Shown piece after piece: positions 50,782-57,988 of a stretch of 64,000 nucleotides of DNA. Each line of letters opens with the position of its first letter. The stretch's first letter is position 1. The notes beneath the pieces were generated by a model, which did no database searches, was not told the origin of the DNA, and saw only the letters and a program-made list of their open reading frames with translations. The DNA is from Haloarcula limicola (lineage in GTDB: Archaea > Halobacteriota > Halobacteria > Halobacteriales > Haloarculaceae), in contig NZ_WRXM01000003.1 of assembly GCF_010119205.1 (NCBI RefSeq), positions 124,001 to 188,000 on the forward strand. The letters are read 5' to 3'. Both the position numbers and the translations under genes were made by a program.

Positions 50782-51549
50782 TCAGGCCCGTGCGAACTCA
50801 GCGTTCTTGACGCCGGTCAACGCGTCGATCAGTTCAGAGCGGATGTGTCCCTCGCCGACGCGGCGGCGCGTGCTGTCCCACTCGTCCGCGTCGGGCGCCT
50901 CCCAGTCGGCCACCGAGATATCTACGTCGGTCCCCTCGAACATCGAGTCGTACTGCGCTTTGAACCCGTCGCGGACGTCGGCGGCCGACCGATCGGTGAA
51001 GCCCGACTGCACGAGCGGGTCCGAGTCGGCGTCGAGCGCTGCCGGCCCGATGAACGCGAGCACGCCCGGGACCGCCGCCTCGAGCGCCGCTTCGACCGCT
51101 TCGGCGTTCTCTTCGGCGTGACGTTCGAGACTGCCGTCCAAGTGCTCTAAGTGGAAGTACTCGTCCTGGCCGATGCGCTCGCCGAGACCGTCGAAGTCCT
51201 CGTGGACGATGGAGTCGATGAGGTACCAGGCGGCGCGCTCGGTCAGGTCGGCGACCGTGACGAACTCGACCCACGAGTCGAACTCCTCGTCGAGGCAGGC
51301 GGCGTTGGCGAACTCCTCGGGCGACCGGTCGCCCTGCAACCACGGGAGGGCGCGGCCGTGGCTGGAGAGTTTCTCGAACAGCTGGCGGACGTGGCCGATC
51401 TCGTCCTGGGCGGCACTCGCGCCCGCGATGTCGTCCTCTAAGACCGGCCCGGAGAGCATCCACTCCGTGTACCGGTGTGAGAGGATCAGCTTCGTGTCCG
51501 CGATCGCCTGTACGTACTCTACCGCGTCGTCACTCCAGTTCTCAGTCAT
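50782..51549 (-). CDS. paaC: 1,2-phenylacetyl-CoA epoxidase structural subunit PaaC
   Basis: 255 residues from ATG 51549, which overlaps the paaB stop (ATGA). Ferritin-like helices show ADTKLILSHRYTEWMLSGPV, AQDEIGHVRQLFEKLSSHG and IDSIVHEDFDGLGERIGQDE. PaaC pairs with the catalytic PaaA in the epoxidase; in bacteria it is structural and has lost most di-iron ligands. Some ExxH-like pairs remain here (DEIGH, DEYFHLEH), so loss of metal binding is not certain. A longer upstream frame is a shadow of paaB. Confidence 0.93.
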   Translation of the reverse strand: MTENWSDDAVEYVQAIADTKLILSHRYTEWMLSGPVLEDDIAGASAAQDEIGHVRQLFEKLSSHGRALPWLQGDRSPEEFANAACLDEEFDSWVEFVTVADLTERAAWYLIDSIVHEDFDGLGERIGQDEYFHLEHLDGSLERHAEENAEAVEAALEAAVPGVLAFIGPAALDADSDPLVQSGFTDRSAADVRDGFKAQYDSMFEGTDVDISVADWEAPDADEWDSTRRRVGEGHIRSELIDALTGVKNAEFARA

Positions 51550-51758
51550 TGTGTGCTCCTGGGCGGCGATTCCGCCTTCTGGTTCCCGGTCACTTCGATG
51601 AGTTCGTCGCGGGGAACCGCGACCATCCGGTCCCAGTCCTCCTCGTCGAACGTCGTCCGCGCGTACGACTTCACTAGTCTGTCGTCCGGTGCGTCCACGT
51701 TGCCGACGTGGATGAGTTCGTCGCCGGCTCTGATGCGTGCGAATACTTCGTACTTCAT
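51546..51758 (-). CDS. paaB: Phenylacetyl-CoA epoxidase subunit PaaB
   Basis: 70 residues from ATG 51758, overlapping the paaD stop. It starts MKYEVFARIRAGDELIHVGN and continues VDAPDDRLVKSYARTTFDEE and WDRMVAVPRDELIEV. This is the PaaB fold, a small scaffold that holds PaaAC heterodimers together. Bacterial PaaB is about 95 residues, so this one is short. It is translationally coupled on both sides. Confidence 0.9.
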   Translation of the reverse strand: MKYEVFARIRAGDELIHVGNVDAPDDRLVKSYARTTFDEEDWDRMVAVPRDELIEVTGNQKAESPPRSTQ

Positions 51759-52144
51759 AGTGCAATCCCGGATTCTCGGAGTTCCTCTCGCGCGTGCTCG
51801 TCCAGCATGTCCTTGGACCACACCGGGTCCCAGACGACGTCGATCTCGACGTCGGTTACGCCGTCCATCGTCCGGAGGCAGCCCCGGATGTCGTCGTGGA
51901 TGAACTCGTAGGCGGGACAGCCCATACACGGGAACGAAAGGTCGACCCGTGCGACCCCGTCTCTGTCCACGCTGACGTCGTATATCATCGCCATCTCGAC
52001 CAGGCTCAGCGGGAGATGCGGGTCGGGGATCTCGTCGAGGTTCATCCAGACCGCCTCTTCCAGTTCGGTCTCGGTGCCGTCCGGGCCGATGTCGAACGGA
52101 CCGAATCCCAGTTCGTCGATCTGCGTCTCGGAAGTCTTGCTCAT
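51755..52144 (-). CDS. paaD: PaaD-like MIP18-family protein without its zinc ribbon
   Basis: 129 residues. The MIP18/DUF59 domain is clear: WMNLDEIPDPHLPLSLVEMA, then VDLSFPCMGCPAYEFIHDDI with the conserved Cys pair, and VTDVEIDVVWDPVWSKDML. Bacterial PaaD has an additional C-terminal zinc ribbon of about 40 residues; here the protein stops early and the ribbon is a separate gene at 50593-50778. PaaD is needed for maturation of the epoxidase. It lies 9 bases after paaA. Confidence 0.92.
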   Translation of the reverse strand: MSKTSETQIDELGFGPFDIGPDGTETELEEAVWMNLDEIPDPHLPLSLVEMAMIYDVSVDRDGVARVDLSFPCMGCPAYEFIHDDIRGCLRTMDGVTDVEIDVVWDPVWSKDMLDEHAREELRESGIAL

Positions 52145-52153
52145 AGTGGGAGG

Positions 52154-53092
52154 TTAGGGCATCACGTCGACTTTCCCGGACTGGATCAGGTTGACGTACT
52201 TCTCGTTGGCCGGGCCGCGGGCTCGCCAGCGGTCGATGACGTCGTCCCACGAGACCGGTTCGTCGAAGCGCCACTCCTTGTTCTCCTCGTCGAACGCGAC
52301 CGGGAACTCGTAGTCGATGACGTACTCGTCGGCGTCCTCGTCGTAGTGGGCGGGGAATTCGAGGCCGATCTCGTCGAGGAACGGGACCGTCCGATCCATC
52401 CAGTCCTGTCGGAGCTCGTCGTTGGACAGGCCCTTGATGCGGTATTCGAGCTGGTCGTCGTGCTGCTTCTTGTCGTCGGGGAGGCCGAACCACTCCAGCG
52501 CGATGGGGAACATCCAGTCGACTGCCTCCTGGACCTTCTCTCTGGTCGATTCGTTCTTGTTGGCGAGGCGGCGCATCCACGTCTCGCCGTGGCGGAGGTG
52601 GAACTGCTCCTCCTTGGAGACCTTCGTCAGCGCGCGTTTCCACGGGGCGTAGGACGTGTTCTCGTGGATGTCACCGAGGAGGGTGATCCCCGCGCGGTCG
52701 AACAGGCCGTGTGCACAGACGAGCTCGGCGAAGTTGTCGATGTGCTGGTCGAACCCGTAGGTGTTGCGGAACTCGTGGGGTTCGCGCTCGAAGATCAGCT
52801 CCTCTCGGTCCTCGCCGATGTCCTCCAGCAGGCGGTACGCGATGTGGCCGTGACCGAGTTCGTCCTGGATGACGCTCACACAGGAGGCCCGGGCGTCGAG
52901 ACTCGGCGCGTTGAGCGACTGCTCGTAGTACGCCGGCGCGCTCATCAGTTCGGTGTCGGCCGAAACCAACAGGATCTGTTTTAGCGCTTTCTTGTATCCC
53001 TCGGTCATGTCCTCCTCGGACTCGACCATCTTCCCGTTCTGTAGCTGCTCTTTGAACTCCTCTTCGGAGAGGGTAGCTGGGTCTACGGACAT
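52154..53092 (-). CDS. paaA: 1,2-phenylacetyl-CoA epoxidase catalytic subunit PaaA
   Basis: 312 residues, the di-iron ferritin-like oxygenase subunit. Ligand motifs are VSADTELMSAPAYYEQ, VIQDELGHGHIAYRLLED (ExxH) and SKEEQFHLRHGETWMRRLA (ExxH). It uses O2 and electrons to form the 2,3-1,2-epoxide of a ring CoA thioester. Length matches bacterial PaaA. It heads the operon A-D-B-C-zinc ribbon. A TTATTTAT box lies about 32 nt upstream of the ATG. The natural substrate could be phenylacetyl-CoA or another aryl-CoA. Confidence 0.95.
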   Translation of the reverse strand: MSVDPATLSEEEFKEQLQNGKMVESEEDMTEGYKKALKQILLVSADTELMSAPAYYEQSLNAPSLDARASCVSVIQDELGHGHIAYRLLEDIGEDREELIFEREPHEFRNTYGFDQHIDNFAELVCAHGLFDRAGITLLGDIHENTSYAPWKRALTKVSKEEQFHLRHGETWMRRLANKNESTREKVQEAVDWMFPIALEWFGLPDDKKQHDDQLEYRIKGLSNDELRQDWMDRTVPFLDEIGLEFPAHYDEDADEYVIDYEFPVAFDEENKEWRFDEPVSWDDVIDRWRARGPANEKYVNLIQSGKVDVMP

Positions 53093-53120
53093 TTGCTTAC
53101 ATCCTGATGTTCGAGTCTAC

Positions 53121-53180
53121 ATAAATAAGTCTTTCCCAGGTCGGGATGAGCCGTCCGTACCGAGCAGGGAATTTTTTATC
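53121..53180. promoter_or_regulatory. Divergent promoters of the paa operon and the GNAT-ferredoxin pair
   Basis: ATAAATAAG (53121-53129), read on the minus strand, lies about 32 nt before paaA. ATTTTTTATC (53171-53180), on the plus strand, lies about 27 nt before the acetyltransferase start at 53203. The two transcripts leave a shared 60-bp region, suggesting joint control. Confidence 0.55.
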
Positions 53181-53202
53181 ACAGGCCCCTCTATGGAGTT
53201 CC

Positions 53203-53682
53203 ATGGAAGCCGAGATACGGCAAGCCGAGAGAGAAGACGGCGACGAACTCATCGAACTCTGGCACGGTTTCACCGAACACCTCTCGAAGTACGACGACCG
53301 GTACAAACACAAGGACGAGGCCGGCGACCGCTGGCTGCAGTACTTCGAGAACCAGCTCCTCGATTCGAAGTACGGGACCGTCTTCGTCGCCGAAGCGGAC
53401 GAGCAGCTCGTGGGCGTCCTCGAGGTGCGGGTCGTCGGTGACCATCCGATATTCCGCCTGAAGGACCACGGATACATCAACGGCCACTTCGTGAAAGACG
53501 AGTATCGCCAGTCGGGGCTCGGACAGCAGTTACTCGAGGCCGCGGCCGACTGGCTCCGGGACCATCCGCGAGGGATAGAGTTCTGCCGCGTGGACGTGAT
53601 CGAGGGCGACGAGGACGGGATGTCGGTCTACGAAGACCTCGACTTCGAACCGATCGAACACGTCTACGAATACGAGCTATAA
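53203..53682 (+). CDS. GNAT family N-acetyltransferase
   Basis: 159 residues from ATG 53203, chosen over the frame start at 53146 because the TATA box at 53171-53180 fits a leaderless start. AEIRQAEREDGDELIELWHG opens the fold; INGHFVKDEYRQSGLGQQLL is the acetyl-CoA loop (Q/RxxGxG/A form) and DVIEGDEDGMSVYEDLDFEP the C-terminal motif. The acceptor is unknown. It is followed after 2 bases by the ferredoxin gene and divergent from paaA, so a protein- or CoA-related role in the pathway is possible. Confidence 0.9.
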   Translation: MEAEIRQAEREDGDELIELWHGFTEHLSKYDDRYKHKDEAGDRWLQYFENQLLDSKYGTVFVAEADEQLVGVLEVRVVGDHPIFRLKDHGYINGHFVKDEYRQSGLGQQLLEAAADWLRDHPRGIEFCRVDVIEGDEDGMSVYEDLDFEPIEHVYEYEL

Positions 53683-53684
53683 CG

Positions 53685-53969
53685 ATGGTTACGACGCACA
53701 CCGTCGAATTCGTCGATATGGACCGCTCGATAGAGGTGCCCGAAACGCAGACCATCCTCGAAGCGGCCGACGAAGCCGGGCTCGATCTCCCGTACCAGTG
53801 TCGGATGGGCGTCTGCGGGGTCTGCAGCGCGCTCTTAGTAGAGGAGGGCGAGGTTCAGCAAACGGAGGCGATGTTCCTCTCGCCGGCCGAGAAAGAGGAG
53901 GGATACGTCCTCACGTGCGTCGCCAAACCTCGATCGGATCTCAAGCTACGGTCCAACGAGGGGCCTTAA
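53685..53969 (+). CDS. Plant-type [2Fe-2S] ferredoxin
   Basis: 94 residues. The cluster loop is YQCRMGVCGVCSALLVEEG and the fourth Cys lies in GYVLTCVAKPRSDLKL, the layout of the ferredoxin domain found at the C-terminus of PaaE. No FAD/NAD reductase domain is attached or encoded nearby. It probably delivers electrons to the PaaA di-iron centre, being reduced by a housekeeping reductase. It forms an operon with the GNAT gene, divergent from paaA. Confidence 0.92.
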   Translation: MVTTHTVEFVDMDRSIEVPETQTILEAADEAGLDLPYQCRMGVCGVCSALLVEEGEVQQTEAMFLSPAEKEEGYVLTCVAKPRSDLKLRSNEGP

Positions 53970-54278
53970 GCGCCGCTCTCCGCCTCGTTTCTCGATGGAA
54001 GTCCACGAGACGGTCGTCGTCCGATCCGGCGTATACAAATATCGTAAACAGCATTCGATACATGGCCCCACGAAGCGAACGCGGAGTCGGTGAACGTAAC
54101 ATAGAGACTACAGTTCTGCCCGTGAGCCTCGAATATGTATGAATATTATTTTATATATTTCCTTATATTCTCGCCCTCTTTCGTCGCTCGCCTTCTAATA
54201 ACACAAGTACGCTAGTTATTTCATCTTCGGGAACTACCGCTGTTCTCTCGATCGCGGCTGGAGTCCAACACTCGATTT

Positions 54279-54298
54279 GCGCTCAGTAGCGCTCAGTA
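54279..54298. repeat. Tandem 10-bp direct repeat
   Basis: GCGCTCAGTA occurs twice in direct succession, 9 bases before the palindrome at 54308. Together they could form a composite binding site. Confidence 0.5.
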
Positions 54299-54307
54299 AA
54301 TATCATC

Positions 54308-54326
54308 CGTACATATGTTATGTACG
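54308..54326. promoter_or_regulatory. 19-bp palindrome, possible operator
   Basis: CGTACATA-TGT-TATGTACG has perfect 8-bp arms around a 3-nt centre. It lies in an AT-rich gap at the 3' side of the ligase and ferredoxin genes, with no start codon close by, so its target is unclear. Confidence 0.45.
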
Positions 54327-54560
54327 CTCGAATGATGTTGACGATTATTAGTTGTATACAATACTGTTTTCGCTCCCCGTAAATGTCAACCCAGAGTCCC
54401 AAGTCCGCTGGAAATTTCGAGAGAAATCGAGGTTATGGACGCTATCTGGTGGCGCAACTACGACAGCAAGGGAACGACGCTCGGGAGAGGGACCGGTTTT
54501 AGTTCGTCGGCAGCGTTCGTTCGAGAGCGACTGCAGCCGGTGGCGAAGTCTACGACTGTC

Positions 54561-56198
54561 TCACGCGACCTGTTCCCGGTCTCGGAGCTTCGTCCGCTGG
54601 ATCTTTCCCGTCTCCGTTCGGGGAAGCTCATCGATAAACTGGATCTCGCGGGGGTATTTGTACGGCGCGAGCGTGTTCTTGACGTGGTTCTGGAGTTCCG
54701 TGACGAGTTCTTCGTTCGCCTCGTGCCCCTCCTCGACCACGATGTACGCTTTCACGATCTCGCCGCGTTCCTCGTTAGGGGCACCGATGACGGCGACCTC
54801 CTGTACCTCCTCTCGCTCCTCTAGCACCATCTCGACCTCGGGGCCGGGGATGTTGTATCCGCTGGAGATGATGAGGTCGTCCTCTCGGGATTGGTACTCG
54901 AACCGACCGTCCTCTCGCTGGACAAAGATGTCGCCGGGGAAACTCCATCCGTTTTCGACGGCTTCGCTCTGCTTTTCGGGGCGATTCCAGTACGTGATAC
55001 CCGTCGGACCGCGGACCGCGAGCTGGCCGGACCGACCGCGTTCCAGTTCGTCACCCGTCTCCGGGTCGACGATCTTGGCCTCGTAGCCCGGAACGGCGAA
55101 CCCCGTCGCGCTGGCGTCGATGTCGTCGGTGTGACGGTGGGAGATGAAGATGTGGAGCATCTCCGTCGTGCCGATGCCGTCGAGGATGTCGATGCCGTAC
55201 TTCTCGTTGATCTCGTCGAACGTGTGCGGTGCCAGCGGTTCGCCGGCGCTCAGCCCGACTCGGAGAGAACTCACGTCGTACTCCTCGTGTCCCTCCGGGA
55301 ACTTCGAGAGGATCTGATTGTACGCGGTGGGAACGGAGCAGAACACGGTGATACCGTGGTCCTCGACGGCTTCGAGAAGCGTCTCCGGGGACGCGTCCTG
55401 GACGAGGCTGATCGTGGCACCGAATCGGAGCGGGAACGTGACGAGGTCGCCGTACCCGTACGCGAACGGGAGCGGCGGGTTCCCTCCGAACACGTCGTCC
55501 GCCGTCGGTTCGAGACAGTACCGCGCGTAGCCGTCGGCCGTCGCGAGGATGTCCGAGTGAGAGTGGACGGCTCCCTTCGGGCGACCGGTCGTCCCGCTGG
55601 TGTACAGCATCAGCCCGAGATCCGTCGCTTCCGTGTCGTGGGCCTCCAAGTCGTCGCTCGCGTCGTCGATGAGCGACTCGTAGCTCGGATGGTCGTGTTC
55701 GACGCCGACGTCGTCGGCGACGACGATCTCCTCGACGCAGTCGACGGCGTCCACCGCGTCTTCCAGTTCGTCCAGCAGGTCGTCGTAGACGATCGCGACC
55801 TTGATCTTGGCGTCGTCGAGGATGTGTGTGAGTTCCTTGGCCCGGAGAAGTTTCATCGAGGGCTGTGGGATCGCCCCGATCTTCTGGACGGCCAGACACG
55901 AGACGACGGCCTCCGGCCGGTTCGGGAATCGGACCAACACCCTATCGCCGGGTTCGACGCCGAGGTCGCGCAACGCGTTACCGAACCTGTCGACCTTCTC
56001 CTGTAACTCGCTGTACGTCGTCTCTCGGTCGCGGAACCGAATGGCCGCGTTGTCACCGCGTCCCTCCTCGACGTGTCTGTCGACCAACTCCTCCGCTACG
56101 TTGATGTGGGACGGATAGTCCGTTTCGGGCAGTGCGTTGACTGGTTCCGGGCCGTACGCTGCATCGGGCAGATATGACTCGGGTACGTTTTGCTGCAT
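54561..56198 (-). CDS. AMP-forming acyl-CoA ligase, benzoate-CoA-ligase-like
   Basis: 545 residues from ATG 56198 (MQQNVPESYLPDAAYGPE). The P-loop-like motif is LMLYTSGTTGRPKGAVHSHS, the A8 hinge is GDIFVQREDGRFEYQSREDD, and the catalytic Lys lies in LPRTETGKIQRTKLRD. The long N-terminal part and the PPLPFAYGYGDLVTFPLRFG segment match benzoate/2-aminobenzoate-CoA ligases rather than PaaK. It would activate an aromatic acid with ATP and CoA. It follows the CoA-transferase genes on the same strand with an 85-base gap. Confidence 0.9.
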   Translation of the reverse strand: MQQNVPESYLPDAAYGPEPVNALPETDYPSHINVAEELVDRHVEEGRGDNAAIRFRDRETTYSELQEKVDRFGNALRDLGVEPGDRVLVRFPNRPEAVVSCLAVQKIGAIPQPSMKLLRAKELTHILDDAKIKVAIVYDDLLDELEDAVDAVDCVEEIVVADDVGVEHDHPSYESLIDDASDDLEAHDTEATDLGLMLYTSGTTGRPKGAVHSHSDILATADGYARYCLEPTADDVFGGNPPLPFAYGYGDLVTFPLRFGATISLVQDASPETLLEAVEDHGITVFCSVPTAYNQILSKFPEGHEEYDVSSLRVGLSAGEPLAPHTFDEINEKYGIDILDGIGTTEMLHIFISHRHTDDIDASATGFAVPGYEAKIVDPETGDELERGRSGQLAVRGPTGITYWNRPEKQSEAVENGWSFPGDIFVQREDGRFEYQSREDDLIISSGYNIPGPEVEMVLEEREEVQEVAVIGAPNEERGEIVKAYIVVEEGHEANEELVTELQNHVKNTLAPYKYPREIQFIDELPRTETGKIQRTKLRDREQVA

Positions 56199-56282
56199 CG
56201 CTCGTTCTGATAAACAGTAACCTCGTATTTGTTTGTTTCGGTAATCCGCACTATTTATCAGAGACATTATTCGACGGCCGAC

Positions 56283-57059
56283 TCAGCGCGTCCAGAAGCC
56301 GTCGGGGTCGAACTCGCGTATCAGGTCCAGGACGGGCCGCGACGGCGGGTCGGTTCGGTCTACGCTCTCGCCGGTGACGTCGGCGGCGGTCCGGAGGTCC
56401 CAGGGAAAGTCAGCGACGACGTCGTCGAAGTCGACGCCAGGATGGAGCGATTCGAGGTACAGTTCGCCCCCGTCGTCGAACCCGAACGTGGCCTTCGTCG
56501 TGACGAGCGCGTCCGGTCCACCGCCCGCCACCGACTCGCGTTCGCGCCAGTCGCCGCCGTCGCCGTGGCCGGGACTCGTGTTGTACGTCACGTCTCGGAC
56601 GAACCGACGCGGTTCGTGGGCCATCAGCACGACCGTCCGCTGAGACAGACAGGCAATGTCGCAGGCCCCACCGCTCCCGGGCAGGCGGACCGACCCGGAA
56701 TCGGACGCGACGCGAGTCGTGTTCAGGTTCCCGTAGCGGTCGATCTCCGCGCCGCCGAGGAAGCCGACGTCGATATCGCCTCGCTGCAGCCGCGACATGA
56801 TGTCGATCATGCTCGTCGTCGAGACGGCCCGATCGAGATTGGGGAGATCGCACATCGTATGCAGGAAGCCGTCTGCCGGGGTGTCGCGCACGACGCCGCT
56901 CTCGAAGACCGAGCGCGCGTTCGAGGCGTGCGTGCTCACCGCGACCTGAAACGCGATGAGCGGCAGGCGCATCCCAACGAACGCGACGTCGCCGTCGTCT
57001 ATCTCGCGCGCCGCGGCGGCGACCATCAGCTCCCGATCCGTGTACGCGTCACCGTCCAT
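56283..57059 (-). CDS. CoA-transferase beta subunit (glutaconate CoA-transferase/IpdB type)
   Basis: 258 residues. FVGMRLPLIAFQVAVSTHAS and SVFESGVVRD resemble GctB, where the Glu of the ESG motif carries the CoA thioester intermediate; that Glu is present. FLGGAEIDRYGNLNTTRV, LPGSGGACDIACLSQRTVVL and VTYNTSPGHGDGG are further family blocks. It forms the beta half of a class I CoA-transferase with the alpha gene, which it overlaps by 11 bases. It could move CoA from succinyl- or acetyl-CoA to the imported acid. IpdAB-like hydrolytic use is an alternative. Confidence 0.9.
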   Translation of the reverse strand: MDGDAYTDRELMVAAAAREIDDGDVAFVGMRLPLIAFQVAVSTHASNARSVFESGVVRDTPADGFLHTMCDLPNLDRAVSTTSMIDIMSRLQRGDIDVGFLGGAEIDRYGNLNTTRVASDSGSVRLPGSGGACDIACLSQRTVVLMAHEPRRFVRDVTYNTSPGHGDGGDWRERESVAGGGPDALVTTKATFGFDDGGELYLESLHPGVDFDDVVADFPWDLRTAADVTGESVDRTDPPSRPVLDLIREFDPDGFWTR

Positions 57060-57945
57060 ACTCCACCTCCGCGGCGACGGTTCGCTCGGTGGGTCGCAGG
57101 TCCTTCTCGACCCTCTCCATGTACGCTTCCCGGTTCGGAACCGAATGGACCCACTCGTCCAGCCACTCGGCGGTTCCCGCTCGGTCGGTCGTTCGCTCGG
57201 CGTAGTCGACGTAGTGTTCGTTGTCCCGGTTGTACCGGCCCGCGAGTGGGGACGGATGACAACCGTAGGGTACCTCAGCGACTGCAGTCACCGAATCGCC
57301 CGTGATCGTCGTGCGGCTCGGGTCGCTCTTGATGACCGCCGGATCGACGATCTCCTCGGCGACGACGAGCGTCTCCGTCGCGGCGTCGACGCCCTCGAAC
57401 GTCACGCCGGAGTTCCCCCAGAAGTGCGCGTCGCCGTACGGCGAGGCCCGCTGAACGTGGACGATACTCCAGTCCGGTCGGATCGCGGGGACCAGAGCCA
57501 GCCGGTCGCCGGAGTAGGGGTCTTCCGCCTCGCGGAACCGCTCGCTCTCCGCGAAGACGTCACTTCCGAGCAGCGACCGGGTCGGGAGGTACGGCACGCC
57601 CATCGCGCCGGCTTTCAGCGATAGCGCGACGCTGAAGTTCGAGTGGTTCTCCACGTCCAGATTCCCCTCCTCGACGGCCCGTCTGAAGTTGTAGCCGGTG
57701 CCGGTGCTCACGTTCCCGACCCACGCGGCCCGGACCGTCTCGACCAGCTCGGCGCCGATCAGCTGGTCGAACAGGAGGTCGCTGATCGGCCCGACGAGCG
57801 TCAGATCGTCGGTTCCCTGCCGGATGAGTTCGTGGCCGGCGGCGAACGGAATCGCGTGTTCGAGCGCGAGCCCCAACGCGACGGAGCTCCCCGAGTCGAT
57901 GAGGTCGACCGCCGCTGAGAGATCTCTCACCTTCGACTGTGGCAT
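57049..57945 (-). CDS. CoA-transferase alpha subunit (glutaconate CoA-transferase/IpdA type)
   Basis: 298 residues. The N-terminus SKVRDLSAAVDLIDSGSSVA and GTDDLTLVGPISDLLFDQLI, then the AWVGNVSTGTGYNFRRAVEE core and GAMGVPYLPTRSLLGSDVF, are typical of the alpha chain. The C-terminal 40 residues (EWVHSVPNREAYMERVEKDL) form the usual closing helices. Its TATA box (ATTTTATAT, minus strand, 57969-57977) gives a leaderless start. It heads an operon with the beta subunit and possibly the ligase. Confidence 0.9.
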   Translation of the reverse strand: MPQSKVRDLSAAVDLIDSGSSVALGLALEHAIPFAAGHELIRQGTDDLTLVGPISDLLFDQLIGAELVETVRAAWVGNVSTGTGYNFRRAVEEGNLDVENHSNFSVALSLKAGAMGVPYLPTRSLLGSDVFAESERFREAEDPYSGDRLALVPAIRPDWSIVHVQRASPYGDAHFWGNSGVTFEGVDAATETLVVAEEIVDPAVIKSDPSRTTITGDSVTAVAEVPYGCHPSPLAGRYNRDNEHYVDYAERTTDRAGTAEWLDEWVHSVPNREAYMERVEKDLRPTERTVAAEVEYGR

Positions 57946-57968
57946 ATACGACCGAACTCCGCAGTCGC

Positions 57969-57977
57969 ATATAAAAT
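57969..57977 (-). promoter_or_regulatory. TATA box of the CoA-transferase operon
   Basis: Minus-strand ATTTTATAT centred about 28 nt before the ATG at 57945, lying between the livM stop and the CoA-transferase start. Confidence 0.55.
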
Positions 57978-57988
57978 GCGGGGGCGGG

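Larger units (their letters stand above)
53970..54560. other. AT-rich gap with palindrome and tandem repeat
   Basis: About 590 bases between the ferredoxin and the acyl-CoA ligase stop. Bases 54130-54180 and 54295-54365 are very AT-rich. No coding frame is supported. It contains a 10-bp tandem repeat (54279-54298) and a 19-bp palindrome (54308-54326). Confidence 0.45.

Noticed and set aside
54891-56006. 371-codon plus-strand frame opposite the acyl-CoA ligase
   Set aside because: It is the antisense frame of a well-supported ligase and shows no domain or signal of its own.
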